A DNA stretch of 64,000 bases from Saccopteryx bilineata (GCF_036850765.1 NC_089495.1:28922875-28986874); one strand, 5' to 3'; shown: positions 1-11,937, numbered from the stretch's first letter. The notes: a model not told the origin generated them from the sequence alone. Translations and numbers: made by a program.

Positions 1-984
1 TCAGTCAGTGGTATCCTTCACTTACAATTGCTTTAGAAGACAATATGTCAATACATTCACATATTCAGAACCAGCATCAAAACCATTGAAAATGGTGCTA
101 CCATAACCCTTTCATAATCAGCTTCCACTAGCCTCTCACCTGGGAATAATTTCCCCTCAAAATCTGCTTCCCTGCTCCTTCTACTCATTATTTCTGGCCT
201 TACTCAATGCCTCTGAATTGTCCCCATGGGATTCATAAAAGCCACTTCTCCTCCATCTCCAAGGATGAAAGTATTGGCAGCTTTTTCCAATATCCTTTGG
301 GAAGCCAGGATTCTCTATGATTCTCTTCCATCGAGAGACTATAGATATCTGAGGTTTTTCTATGTTCCCCAGACCCCAAAGGCATAGGTGCCCAGAAAAG
401 GTCACATTAAATCTCCAGCCAAGCAGCTGGACTCTGCTCTTGCCAGGCCCCGTTCCCTCCTAGTAAATGAAGCTATGGTGCAGCCCAACGCATAGCACTC
501 ACCTTAGTCCTCGCTGCATACATTCAAAGCTGCATTCCCATCCTATCCCTGACATCGGAATCTGCCCTCAACATCCAGGGCTTAGCAGAGACCTTGACTG
601 ACCCAGCTATGGCCCTGCTCTGCTTGTGTGGTAGACAATTGACCTAGAACAGGATGGGGGAACAAGATGTCCTAACCTTCTACAGTCTAGGGCATAGGAG
701 GGGCAGGGAACTGACCGAGCTTGGTCACAATTTGAATGAGCTTGGTACTGGGGTAGCTCATAGGGAGGTGGACCAGCTATGATTTTTGTTGTTAAAAAAA
801 AAAAAAGTGAGCCAGGGGCAGGCAATTCAAGGGGGAAAAATAAAATAAATACTTTTTCAGAACCAGAGTAGTCCCATTCATTACTCAGTGGTATGGGATC
901 CTTCGAGCATGAATTCTATCATTCAGGGAGATAAGGGAAAGGAAGTTGGGCCGACCCTCTGCGTGGCACACAGACACAGACCAT
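1..984. other. Unique non-coding DNA
   Basis: No convincing gene, recognisable repeat or RNA is seen here. Short open frames on both strands lack splice-site context, codon bias or family resemblance. A12-type homopolymer and A-rich sequence at about 794-850 may be the tail of an old retroposon, but no body is recognised. Confidence 0.5.
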
Positions 985-1110
985 GCTGCAGAAAGAGCAC
1001 GGGATTCAGGCGTCCGATCCCAGATCCGTGTGTTCGAGCAGATTATTCAAATTCTCTAAGCTTTAGTTTTCCCATCTGTACATGGAGAAGGAAGGTGGAG
1101 GTCATGGTAC
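985..1110 (+). repeat. MIR-like SINE fossil
   Basis: The order of blocks follows the MIR core: an 'agagcacgggattcaggcgt' start, a degraded 'gatcccagatc' box and a 'ctaagctttagttttcccatctgta' tail, equivalent to the usual 'tcagtttcctcatctgta'. It is highly diverged, as expected for an ancient mammalian SINE. Confidence 0.6.
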
Positions 1111-3790
1111 GCCTTCATGAGGAGTTATTGACAAGACAAAGGATGGAGAATGCTAAATGCCAAACTAGTATCTCTAGTATACGCACGGGCTACAGAAAGT
1201 CGATCTAAGAGCAAGGAGCAGAAACTATAGGCAGACAGACTTCAGCCCTGGGGAAGGAAGACCTTTCCTACTGTTGCAGCTACCAAACAAAGAGATGGAC
1301 TGTCTCTTCAGTTAGCAAGTTTCGTGTCACTGTTGGTAGCCAACAAAATGCAGGGTAGCCACATTCAGGCAATGTTGGTATAGGAACTCCTGCACTGAAT
1401 AGAAAATCGAGGCAGATGAACTTTAAAAACCAAAGTCCTTTCCGTCCCTGAAAGCCTGTGATTATTGATTCTGCCTTTGTTCAGGAAGAACCCACGAGCT
1501 GCAAACCTCTCAGACAGAGAAACTGCCACTCATCGGTGAGTGGGAACTGAGGCTCCCCGTTGTCCAGTCCTTGCGTCCTCCCACTCCTGACACTCAATTC
1601 CATCTGGTGGTTCTCTTTATGGGCATGGAGGTGGGGGACAAATCACTCAGGGTTTACTTCTCCAGGCTCTATAAGTGGGGCAGCTTGATATAAGCAAACC
1701 CTGTGGGCTGCCAGAAAAGCCTCTGCCCTTAAATAGTAATGAGGCCCATCAGTCTCCTCACAACCGCACCTCCCTGAGCGCTAAGTAAACCGGCTCCATT
1801 TATAGTGTCAATATCAACGCTGGGCCTTCCTTGCCTCTCAAGCAGCCAGAACGAATTGCAATTGGCTGCCATTCCTAATTCTTGTGCTCGGTGAGAGCTG
1901 TCAATGGGTATGTCAATAAGATACCGGGACTATTGATCAGCATAGGCATTTAGGGGTCACTGGTCGATGAGAACTCTTGCCAAGAGATGTAGAAAAGGAT
2001 AGCTTTCAGATAAGGCAGCAAAGTGAGGTTCCCAAAGGAGAAATAATATAGCTCAATTTCCCCTGTCCTGCTGCTTGTCAATTTCCCTTGGTTTTCTTGG
2101 GGGGGGGGGGGGTGGGAAGGGGAGGGAGGCAAGAAAGGAGAGACATGAAAAAAATGCAAGTGAGCAACTCAAGTGTTTGACAGAAAACATCTCAGAGAAT
2201 GAGGAACCAACAGCCACACTACAACCACAGAGCATCCCCCTCCCTCCCCAGCCACGGTCTGCATCAAAAGAACAAAGAAAGAATCCCAAAAAGGCAGTGT
2301 GTCTGAAAGGTGGGCTCAGAGGATGAAGGTCAAGATGACAAGCATTCCTCAGAAACGGCTTGTGACGGAATCTCAGGAAGCAGTTCCCCAGCTGTTCACT
2401 GGCCCTTCCGGTTTGTGTTCACTGGAGTGGCCCAGTCCTTGACCAAGTCACTTGCTGTCCCAGATTGATCTTTGCCCCGAGTGAAGAAGAAAGACCGGTC
2501 CCGTTCGAAGTGAGGTGACTTGCTCCTCATGGAAATAAAAATGTGCTAGAGGAACATTTTATGTGAGGCTAGAGAGAAGTGGCAGAGAAGCTGATTGTTC
2601 CTGTTGCCTATTCTGTGCCCTAGAATTTTAACTGTTATTTTTTTACATCATAAAATATTTGTTCATTTTATCAGTTTCCATAGTGAATTGCCTTAATGCA
2701 AATTAAATTATTCAATTTACAGATAATTGATTGCATAGAAATAGCCAGTGTTCGTGAGCATAAAACCATTTTAACTGTTTTTTTAGGTTATCAAATTTTA
2801 GGTTTCATGGATAATTCTAGACACAGAACATTTCTCTCAAGTCAACAAAATAACAGAAATCAACTTTAAAGCCACTTATTGATGGTCAGAGCCCTGTTAT
2901 AAAGTCTTCTGGCTTTTTAAGTGCAATACATCCCCACACAAGGGTAACTAGCATGCCACATATTGGTTTCCATTTCATCCCATCCTGTCTTTTTGGAATC
3001 AAGCTTCTTTGTGACCTTATATTCTACTTCTTTGGGAATTGTTTCATTCCCTTAATTCAAAGCCACGTCCCAGCATGCCTCTGAGACAGTGAAACTCATC
3101 ACAAGTCCCACCAGTCAGACCTTGTCCTTTAATTAAACCTTGAAAGTTGCTTAAAGCAATAATTCAGCATCTATGTCTGAAATGTTAAGAGATGGTATAC
3201 GAACAACAAAAGGGAGATGTTTTTCAATGAGATTTAGCAGTATCATATGTCATCCTTCATAACTGGGTTTTCTTATTCACTGTGTGTCAAAGTTCATTCA
3301 TTCATCCATCATTAAATACATACATTTTATTCTGCTTGATTCTGACTAATGACAGTATGAAGACAGCAAAAAGAAAGAGAGACAGAGAGAGAGAGAGAGA
3401 GAGAAAAGAAAAAGGAAAGAGGGAGGAAAAAAATAGTTCAGCAAACCCACAAAGAAAACAGAAGAAATCACAGTTAACAAGACATGTCAACAAAATTTTG
3501 GAAGTAGAAAAGTGCATAAGCAAATGTGATAAATGAATGGCAGACAAGAACGCTAAAAACTGGACTAGTATCAAGTGTGAAGATTCAAGAATGAGGCTAC
3601 TTCTCAATTTATCCCTAAAAGGCTCAGGACTCTTTGGAGGCATCAAACACCCCTGAAGCAGGGGTGCAGGGCAGGGCTGAGTACAGAAGGGCTGTTCAGA
3701 AGTCTTTAAAAGGAGCAGTCAGGCTCAGAGATGTGCTCTTCTACCAGAGTAGCCAGGTGGCTCCTTCTTTGCTACGGCAGGAATCTGAAG
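1111..3790. other. Unique non-coding DNA, with candidate regulatory island
   Basis: No gene is recognised. It holds a G13 run at about 2,100, an AG-dinucleotide run at 3,380-3,404 and a well-preserved, AT-motif-rich stretch near 1,720-1,930 (listed separately). A second stretch, 2,620-2,740, is AT-rich, with TTAATGCAAATTAAATTA resembling an octamer/homeodomain composite site. Function is unknown. Confidence 0.45.
1720..1930. promoter_or_regulatory. Candidate conserved regulatory element (unproven)
   Basis: This repeat-free stretch has a dense mixture of TGTCAAT, CTGTCAA, TAAGTAAAC (forkhead-like), GAATTGCAATTGG and CCTAATTC motifs without low complexity. That composition is what vertebrate non-coding enhancers often look like. 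Only motif density is seen; conservation and activity are inferred. Confidence 0.3.
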
Positions 3791-3799
3791 GGTTGCTTT

Positions 3800-3988
3800 A
3801 TAGTGATGGTTCTCAATGTGTGGCCCTGGAATCAGCAACATCAATGTCATCTGGGAACTTCTTAGAAATACAGATTCTCAGATCCTGCCTTGGACCTACT
3901 GAACCGGAAGCTCTGGGCTGGGGCTTAGTGACCTGTGTTTCAACAAGCCCTATGATTGTCATGCAGGCTAAAGTCTGAGAACTACTGT
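3800..3988. mobile_element. MER5/MER20-like non-autonomous hAT-Charlie fossil
   Basis: The ends are near-inverted: 'tggttctcaatgtgtgg' at the left and 'agtctgagaactactg' at the right. The body, including 'catctgggaacttcttagaaata', follows the MER5/MER20 group. Flanking CTTTATAG and GTTTTATG could be a decayed 8-bp target duplication. It is a non-coding DNA-transposon remnant; the exact subfamily is not assigned. Confidence 0.7.
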
Positions 3989-4945
3989 TTTATGTAGACT
4001 AGAGGCTCAGCCAGCGGGGGAGCAGGGGGGTCTGACATCAAAGACAACAGCTGGAGCTGAATAGACAATCACTGAAGGTTCAGGGAACTTGCCGTACAGA
4101 ACCTTGAACCCCCAACACATATCTCAGTTCCCCAAAAGTTGGCAGCTAAAGTGGTATATCCTAGGCAGAATATATCCTAGACTCCCCTGGAAAACCGATG
4201 GGCCTAAGAAAAAAATGTCTGCACTTAGAGACATTAACTGGTGGGGGGAATTCCCAAATGAAGTGGCTGGGCTGCAGCCCAATCATCCTACAAGAAAACC
4301 CACCACCCATAAGCCCCAGGCAGGCAGAGGAAGTTTCCTATCACCCTTACTGATGAACTGACATTCAGTGGTTACCATATGTGTGAGGAAATCCTCAACC
4401 ATGATAGAACAAAACCAAAACTAAAACAAGCAAGTACAACAAAAATAAAATACTTAGAATAAGTGAAAACATTAAAGAGGAGAAAACTTTCAAAAGAAAA
4501 TAACGATAATGAATTATTTCAAAAGGGTAAGAAAAGATCTCTCATTCATGAAACAGGAACAGGAAACTATTCCAAAACGGGAATATTGAAATAAGTTTTC
4601 AGTTCTCACTAAATCAGAAAATTAGCTGAGTGTCATCCCCCCCCCCCAAACCAACCTGGAGATTTACATAGACGACTTGGTAGAGCAAGCGCTGCGGTAG
4701 CTGCTCGCTGTGTCTGTGAGCAGGATGAAGGCAGGACGGTGCCCACACCCGCTGGGATGGGGACTGAGGTCCAGACGGGACAGCGTCCCCGGGTGTTTCC
4801 TGGCCACCCAGACATGCTTTCACTGAGAAGTTAAAGACCAAATACCAACCAGAGAAGTTTCCTGATACACGTGGGGGCGACTGGGAGTGATCAGAGATAA
4901 TTCTGTTGGGCTTCGGTCTGTTCACCTTGGGGCCCATCTCCTACC
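3989..4945. other. Unique non-coding DNA
   Basis: No gene or named repeat is recognised. An A-rich tract spans about 4,390-4,620 and a C10 run lies at about 4,639. Short open frames occur on both strands but look random. Confidence 0.45.
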
Positions 4946-4946
4946 T

Positions 4947-5324
4947 TCTTTTTTTTTTTTCTCTTCTTTTTCTTCTTTTTCAGGTGAGAGTAGAGCAGAC
5001 AGAGAGACAGATTCTTGCGTGCGCCCTGACCGGGATCAACCTGGCAAACCCCATCTAGGGCCATGCTTTCAACTGAGCTATTTTTAGCACCTGATGTGGT
5101 GGCTCCATGGAGCCATCCTCAGCGTCTGGGGCTGACCCAATCAAGCCATGGCTGCAGGAAGGAAAGAGAAAGAGAGAGAGAAAGAGAAAAAGAGAGAGAG
5201 AGAGAGAGAATGGGGAGGGGTGGAGAAGCAGATGGTCACTTTTCTTGTGTGCCTTGACCAGGAATCAAACCTGGACACCCACACTCTGGGCCAATGCTCT
5301 ATCACTGAGCCAACTGGCCAAGGC
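4947..5324 (-). repeat. tRNA-derived SINE, CCCTGGCC type
   Basis: Read on the minus strand it begins GCCTTGGCCAGTTGGCTCAG, includes a B-box-like block (GGTTTGATTCCTGG), a 'gcacac...catctgcttctccacccctcccc' segment and a CT-rich stretch, and ends at the T-run 4,949-4,960, which is the poly(A) tail seen on the plus strand. It is more diverged than the plus-strand copies at 5.6 and 6.6 kb and has an expanded AG/CT microsatellite at 5,160-5,208. Confidence 0.85.
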
Positions 5325-5505
5325 TTCACTCTCTAGCTTTTTCTCAAGTTCAGTTAGTAAGACACAGTGTGGAGCAGCCTCAGCTGTTCCCCAAAGGAGT
5401 TTAGGCCTGCAGGTCAAGTCCCCTGATGAACACAACCACTTACTTGAAATAAGATGCGATCCATCGTAATAGTCACTAATACAAATAGAAATGGGATAAA
5501 CTCGC

Positions 5506-6357
5506 TGTCATGGACCAGGTTTCCCTAAAAGTGCATTTGAAGCTCTAACCCCCATTGCTCAGAATGTGACTGTACTGGGAAATAGGGCCTTTAAAGAAAT
5601 AACTGGGTTAGGCCCTGGCCGGTTGGCTCATTGGTAGAGCGTCTGCCTGGCGTGCAGAAGTCCCGGGTTCGATTCCCGGCCAGGGCACACAGGAGAAGCA
5701 CCCATCTGCTTCTCCACCCCTCCCCCTCTCCTTCCTCTCTGTCTCTCTCTTCCCCTCCTGCAGCGAGGCTCCATTGGAGCAAAGATGGCCCGGGTGCTGG
5801 GGATGGCTTCTTGGCCTCTGCCCCAGGCGCTAGGGTGGCTCTGGTTGTGGCAGAGCGACGCCCCGGAGGGGCAGAGCATCGCCCCCTGATGGGCAGAGCG
5901 TCGCCCCTGGTGGGCAGAGCATCGCCCCCTGGTGGGCAGAGCATCGCCCCCATGGTGGGCGTGCCGGGTGGATCCCGGTCGGGGTGCATGCGGGAGTCTG
6001 TCTGACTGTCTCTCCCCGTTTCCAGCTTCAGAAAAATACAAAAAAAAAAAAAAAATTAAAAAAGAAAAAAAAGAAATAACTGGGTTAAAATGAGGCCACT
6101 CAGTGTCCTTAGACAAAGAGGAGATAAGGACACATTGGAGACACAAGAATGGCAAAGACCAAAGAAAAGGCGGTGTGAGAACACAGCAAGGATGCAGCCA
6201 TCTGCAAGCCCAGGGAGAGAGGCCTCAGAACAAACCACACTGGCTGATGCTTCGATCTTGTACTTCTAACCTCCAGAACTTAGAGATGATAAATTTCTGG
6301 TGCTTAAGGCACCCAAGCTGTGGTATTTCATGATGGCAGACCTAGCAAACTGATATA
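5506..6357 (+). mobile_element. MST/MLT1-type solo LTR (ERVL-MaLR), split by a SINE
   Basis: The outer parts (5,506-5,610 and 6,088-6,357) form one LTR. It begins TGTCATGGACCAG, carries 'ggtgtgagaacacagcaagg' and 'gagagaggcctcagaac', and ends with the 'aatttctggtgcttaaggc...gcaaactgata' block typical of MST/MLT1 LTRs. About 375 bp remain after removing the SINE and one target copy. No internal retroviral sequence adjoins it, so it is a solo LTR. Confidence 0.75.
5611..6069 (+). repeat. Young tRNA-derived SINE with internal tandem expansion
   Basis: The head carries polymerase III-like A and B boxes (TGGCTCATTGGTAGAGCG and GGTTCGATTCCCGG). A perfect 18-bp target duplication, AAAGAAATAACTGGGTTA, is at 5,593-5,610 and 6,070-6,087. 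The tail is 'gaaaaatac' followed by an A-rich run. Compared with sister copies, the 'gggcagagc(a/g)tcgcccc' unit at 5,868-5,957 is repeated four times instead of once. Confidence 0.95.
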
Positions 6358-6567
6358 TACTCACCAATCAAAAGATAAAAATTTTCAGACTACATTTTAA
6401 AAGTGATCCAACAACATAATGTCTATAAGAAACATACTTAGAACAAAAATCAGTCAAGTTGAAACTATAGAAATTGAAAAAACAAAAAATTCTAAAAATA
6501 TACGAGCAAAAATAAATCTGGGTTAGCACTTTTAATACTAAACAAAATAGAATTTAAAACTAATGCA

Positions 6568-6966
6568 GGCCCTGGCCGGTTGGCTCAGTGGTAGAGCATC
6601 AGCCTGGTGTGTGGAAGTCCCAGGTTCAATTCCCGGCCAGGGCACACAGGAGAGGCGCCCATCTGCTTCTCCACCCCTCCCCTCTCCTTTCTCTCTGTCT
6701 CTCTCTTCCCCTCCCGCAGCGAGGCTCCATTGGAGCAAAGATGGCCCAGGTGCTGAGGATGGCTCTGTGGCCTCTGCCCCAGGTGCTAGAATGGCTCTGG
6801 TTGCAACAGAGCGACGCCCCAGATGGGCAGAGCGTCGCCCCCTGGTGGGCGTGCCAGGTGGATCCCAGTCGGGCGCATGCGGGAGTCTGTCTGACTGCCT
6901 CCCCGTTTCCAGCTTCAGAAAAATACCAAAAAAAAAACAAACAGAAAAAACCAAACAACAACAAAA
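6568..6966 (+). repeat. Young tRNA-derived SINE, CCCTGGCC type
   Basis: It is a full-length copy inserted into the old L1. The 12-bp target duplication AAAACTAATGCA is perfect, at 6,556-6,567 and 6,967-6,978. The head has A and B boxes; the body has the CT-rich block and the single 'gatgggcagagcgtcgcccc' unit; the tail is an A-rich run with C interruptions. Confidence 0.95.
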
Positions 6967-7849
6967 AAAACTAATGCAAAAAATCCTAGGACATACAAAA
7001 GCCATCATATGCTGGTGAAGGAACTAAGGACAAAAATATATAAGCATTTTGAACAGAGACACAATAATTCAGTTTCAAAATATTAAAAGCATCAACTGAC
7101 ATAAATTAGAGGAAATAAGAGATAAATCAACAATTGTAATTAAAGATTCAATAAGTCCTTCTCAGAAACAGATAGGTCAAGCAGATAAAGAAATAAAAAG
7201 AGATGTAGAGAATCTGAACAACAAAAATAGTAACTTTTAGCACTTACAGACTCTACCCCAAATGAGTGTTATTTTGAGCACAGACAGAGCATTAGTAAAT
7301 CTAAATTGAACATTGGATTATAAATAAAACCCAAGAAATTTCAAAAAAAAACAAGTAATATCATCTAAGTTCTTGGGCAACAATGCAATAAAATTTGATA
7401 TCAATAACAAAGCAAACTTTAAAAAAAAAAAATCCCATGTTTGGAAACTAAATAGTATATTACTAAATAATCATCGAGTTAAAATAGCTATTGTGAATAA
7501 AATTAAGAACTATTTAGAGTTGAATAATAATGTAAACACATGTCCGCATTTATGGCATAAAACTAATAATATTTAAAAGAAAATCTATAAATTGAAATAA
7601 ATTTTTTGGAAATCAAGAAAGAACAAAAACAAAATAAGCTGAGAATCCAAAACATTAGACACAAGAAACATATTAAATCCAAAGAAACAAGAGAAGAAAT
7701 ATTAAAAATAAGTATATTATTTATGATACAGTCAGCAGAAGAAAAACAGTAATTTGAGCAAGAAATGCTTAAATATAAATAATTGTTAACTATATGCAAG
7801 TAACTAATTACCTACCATGGTAAGGATAAAAAGAGAACTCGAAAGAATG

Positions 7850-9780
7850 TCCAGGGTCTGAGAGAGAGAGATACCCAAGGAAGAAAGACACACATGGAAG
7901 AGGATCCCTTCTCAAGACTAGAATTCAGACCTCATTAGAGAAGGGTTGGTCACAGTCCATTGGATGCCAGAGAAGTTCTCTGTTTCCTGGACCAGAGTGT
8001 ATCACCATTCGTAGGCCATGGTTGACAGGCATGGAACCACAGGCCTGGATTGGCAAACAAGAGACCCAGAGCAGGGGGCCTGATTGCTGAGACTGGCAGG
8101 AAGGATCACAACAAAACATGCAAAGAAGCTGCCCCTAGGGTGCTGCTAAACCACCTCTGTTTTGCATATGTCTCGCTAAGACATCTGAAATGCTTGCTCC
8201 TTCCCTGCTCATTATCTAGTCAGCATCAACGTGAACAGTGGGATGTTTTTGGGAATGTCAAGATGATCAAGATCTCTGCAGACTGTATTATGGCAGAGAG
8301 CAGGAGAACTGACATAGCCCTGAGGCAGCATTGTGAAGGTACACTGTTGGCACTGCCAGGTAAAAGCAAACTGCTACTGGCGGTCCTTTCAAATTGGTAC
8401 GGAGGGGGAAAAGCATTAGCTACATCAATAACTACAAACAAAATGCCAGGAATTGTGCAGATCTGCTCCAGTAAAGATACAACAGAGACAACAGCTGCAT
8501 TTGGAATCACCACCTAATTCAGTTTATGACAGTCCACAGTTGTTCTCCAATATCCATCCAACCGTTGCAGAGGCCAAACAGGTGAGTTAAATAGGAATAT
8601 GATAGGTATTACCACTCTTGTTTCTTTCTTTCAATGTTTGGATGATGGCATAAATCTCTGAAATTTCCCCAGAGATACAATATTGCATCTGATTTATCAT
8701 CTTGGTACAGAGGAGAAGTTTTAGGGGTTTCAATTTAACACTTTCAACCATAAAGTCTCTTATCTCATGGATTTGAGAGTCTCGATGGGGAATACTTAGT
8801 ATCCAAATACGTGTACTAGTTATATACTCAAGAGTGAGCCTGTGGATGAATTAGAGCTACTGTGAGTGAAAGGCTTCAGCTAAGGGTCCATCTATTATTT
8901 GATTACTATAGCCCACGCTTTGGTGGGTTAGAGTCATGCTCTGGATGCCCAGGAATTAATATCAATCCCTAGCCAGTATCTAGTCTCCAATAATTTTGGG
9001 TATCATGCAATCACTCCAGGAAATGGCCCTGAGTCCTTTTGGCCTAAGCTTGGAAGAGGATTTATAGCGTCTCCTTGTGAAAATGCAGCTGGGTCCTTCC
9101 TCAAAAGGATCCAGTTTCCCCTTCAGTCAGGAGGCTCTGGGTCTGTGTGTTGACCGGTTTATGGCCAGACTTATAGGTTTTTCTGTTACATAGATCAAGA
9201 AATACTTTAGTAGGCTGCCCATTCATTCTGTTCCAAGGAACATTGTGATCAATCAGCTATCACCAAAGATTGCAGATATGAGCTGCGTGCCTCATTGAAG
9301 CGGTTGTGATTGCAATCCGCTAGGTTGTGGAGAGGTCTGCCGGCTCGCTGTGAGCCAGAGCTGGCCCACAGATATTGGGCTGAGATGGCAGTCAGGGAAG
9401 TATAGGACAAGGACTGGCCAATAGGAAGCCTTCACTAGTGTGCTAGTGGGCCATTCCTTGTGGGCAAGCATCTGCCCATTGGAATGTTGATGAGAGACTT
9501 CTGGAAGCTGCTCAGGGTGGTTGCTGTTAAACTCATCACCTAAAGGCCAGCTGGAGCACCCACAGAATTCACAGGATGAGTGCCTGCAGAAGTGCCACCA
9601 AAACTTGCTAGGAGTGAGCCCCACTGAGCTTCCTACACAACACAGGAACCAGCAGGAAGAAATACATACTGGAACCAGGAAGAGAAGCCCCTGCCTCCTG
9701 CAGTGTCCCTCCAGCGCCCTCTACTGACAAAGTTTAGCATTGCATCAGCTGGCAAGGAGGAAATGTTCCTCAAGCGGGAC
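7850..9780 (-). pseudogene. Degraded ERV-L-like retroviral internal fragment (pol RT remnant)
   Basis: On the minus strand, 8,226-8,513 keeps a frame with IDVANAF, the block that contains the first catalytic aspartate of retroviral reverse transcriptase in ERV-L/foamy-like pol. The reading frame shifts just after it, and the downstream RT sequence continues in another frame. Sequence at 8,530-9,290 looks like upstream gag-pro/pol material with many stops. The YxDD region, RNase H, integrase and env are not recognised as intact, and no paired LTR is seen. The fragment is an ancient, non-coding copy lying in the older L1. The family call rests on motif resemblance, and the outer limits are uncertain. 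Confidence 0.6.
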
Positions 9781-10099
9781 AGTCAAAGGTAGATTCAAAG
9801 AGAGGCAATCAAGTGGAACCGGTATCACAACAAAAGTAATATGTAAAATAGAGAAAATTAACAAACCAAAAGGTAGTTCATTTAAAAAAAATTGATAGAT
9901 GTAGAAGTCTTAAGCAAGATTAATTAAGACAAAAAGGGAGAAGATATATCAAACAGAATATTCACAGAACAATAAAGCAATCTTTTACATTTAAAATGTA
10001 ATAGCAGAGTTTTAAAATTCACTGAAGTGTTGACCCTAAACTCAAGGACACTTTCCAGATAATAGAACAAAAAAACCCACAAAGATGTAGAAAATGGCT

Positions 10100-10562
10100 G
10101 GAAAGGACATTAATTATTGGTAATTCTGTGTGGGCTCCAAGAATTGTTCTGCCTGCTCCTTTCTGGTGCCTTTTCCCCTGTGTCAAGTAGTTTCTGTTTA
10201 CACATGCGCAGAGCAGATGTCTCTAATGGCTCACACCAGGACCCTCCTCCAGAGCATTTCCTGTGCTTTTGCAAAGGGATGGCCTGTGGCCAATCACAAA
10301 CTCCAAGGGGCACAGTCCATCTTCCTGCCTCTGTGTGGAGCAACCTCTCTTGTGCAATGTATGCTCCAGAGCTCCCTCTGCAATCGGGCTGAGCCTAGGC
10401 TTTCCTGAAACCACATCTCAGCTTATCTTCTTCCCCTCAGATGTCTTGCTTACTTTATTCCCTAAGGAGTTTCTCCTGAGGGCATTCCCTCAGTAAATCA
10501 GTTAGACAAAAACCCTTGTCTCAACCGCTGGATCTGGGGACTCCAGTCTAAGGCACAGGGGG
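10100..10562 (+). mobile_element. LTR remnant (ERVL/MaLR class, subfamily unassigned)
   Basis: The right half has an LTR layout: 'gcctaggctttcctgaaacc', 'cctcagatgtcttgcttactttattccc', an AGTAAATCA polyadenylation-like region, 'aacccttgtctca' and a 'ctggggactccagtctaaggca' end. The left boundary is vague, and the CA/TG end and target duplication are not resolved. Confidence 0.5.
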
Positions 10563-11029
10563 GACATGATAAACACTATACAACAAAGAAATGGATGCGG
10601 AGGTGGTATTTAGGATCAGTTAGAGCAAAGAGGACTTGGGTTGAAAGAAATCAATTCGGAGCCACATCTTAGGGAAGAGATAATAAACAAGAAAAGGCTG
10701 AGACTGAAGAGAAGCAGAGAAAGATGAAGAGGAGGCAGATCTCTAGATAGACTCCTTAAGGCTGATGCAACATGGCAGAAGAGGGAAAGGACAGAGCAGG
10801 AAAGGGTGACAGTGTCTCCGACCTGGGTGACGAGGAAGATGGCAGCCACACATACAAACATTGAGTAACCAGAGAGTAACCATATTGGAAGGAAGCATCC
10901 TTGTGTAGAACTGTCACACAAGACTTAACATCTGCATAACAGTCTGCAATTTACAGAGCTCTTCAAGGTATCTTCTCCTTTTTTATATGAGGTCTCTGTG
11001 AGATGGGGTGGTAGGTATTCTCAATTCTT
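10563..11029. other. Unique non-coding DNA
   Basis: I see nothing assignable. A purine-rich plus strand (about 10,650-10,790) gives a long minus-strand open frame that is hydrophobic by composition only. Confidence 0.4.
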
Positions 11030-11438
11030 TACTCTTTCCTGTGACCTTGAGGAGGGGGAGAAAACAGCCTCTTGCCTGTTGACTTTAGATTTGGCCAATG
11101 AGACTTATGTTAGCCAATTTAATGTAAAGAAATGTGACATGAGCAGAAGCTTTCTATGCACTCTTTTGGTTTGACTTGGCTCTTGTACTTTTGATCTCTA
11201 CCTTCAGAAGGACATGACCCAGGTAGCTGCTAATGCAAGGGGAATGAGAAGACTTAGATGGCAGAACTAAATCCAACCCCACAGCCTAGAACTCCATGCA
11301 GCTGACCCTATCCAACCCTAGCAGGACCACAGGCACCTAAAACCTTATATGAGAAATAAATGCTTATAGTTGTAAGCCACTGTATTTTTTAAATATTTGT
11401 TATACAGCACTATTGCAAAAAAAAAACTGACTAATACA
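11030..11438 (+). mobile_element. MLT1/MST-like LTR remnant
   Basis: The right end, 'gagaaataaatgcttatagttgtaagccactgtatttt' to 'aactgactaatac', is the polyadenylation region and 3' end common to MaLR LTRs. The left end is degraded, so the start is approximate. Confidence 0.6.
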
Positions 11439-11449
11439 ATTAGGTATAC

Positions 11450-11590
11450 TGGTATTATTAAGATACCCATTAAGCAGATGAAAAAACTAAGATACAGAGA
11501 GTTTCAGAATTTGTCCAAGTTCACACCTCAAAGAGGGTTAGCTATGTTCTGACCTACATTCTCAACAGAAAGACAAAATATTGACACATT
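11450..11590 (-). repeat. MIR-like fossil
   Basis: 'cagatgaaaaaactaagatacagagagtttcagaatttgtccaagttcacac' is the reverse of the MIR segment covering 'tgacctTGGGCAAGTTA...CTCAGTTTCCTCATCTG'. Its limits are approximate. Confidence 0.55.
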
Positions 11591-11937
11591 TTACAGTTTA
11601 GGAGCCCAGCAGTCAATGGCATAATTTATAAATGCTTTTAAAAAAAATAAAGCACTGAGTCTGCTAATAACCTGAGAAGTGCATGTTTTCATATATGCTG
11701 CCTATTAAGTCTGTTCATATCATATCAGCAAACATCATGTCGTCTTGGAGAGGTTCCTAGTTTTTCCTGTGAAATGTTTTTCAACGCCTGAGTGAATCAA
11801 AATGAATGTAAATGAGGTTTATTAAGTCAACCCCACATGGTGCTGTATTGTCAGCATTTGTAGGGCTGTGACAGGTTAGTTATTGCAATTTGAAGGAAAT
11901 GTCACCAACATAGCAGTATGCGGAATTAACTTTAAAA

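Larger units (their letters stand above)
6360..10090 (+). mobile_element. Old, fragmented L1 (ORF2 region) with later insertions
   Basis: Three fragments (about 6,360-6,567, 6,979-7,840 and 9,830-10,090) read in order as degraded L1 ORF2. The signs are endonuclease-side A-rich sequence, a 'tttggaaactaaatagtatattactaaataatcatcg' block, and 'gaaaattaacaaaccaaaaggtagttc' with 'agcaagattaattaagac' farther on. Stops and indels are frequent and no functional frame survives. A SINE and an ERV-L fragment interrupt it, so it predates both. The outer limits are approximate. Confidence 0.7.

Noticed and set aside
5591..6155. Open frames of 124-175 codons on both strands
   Set aside because: They are products of the SINE and its GC-rich internal tandem units.
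6538..7008. Overlapping 112-156-codon open frames on both strands
   Set aside because: All lie over a SINE with clear target duplications.
8050..8517. 155-codon plus-strand open frame
   Set aside because: It is antisense to an ERV-L-like reverse transcriptase remnant.
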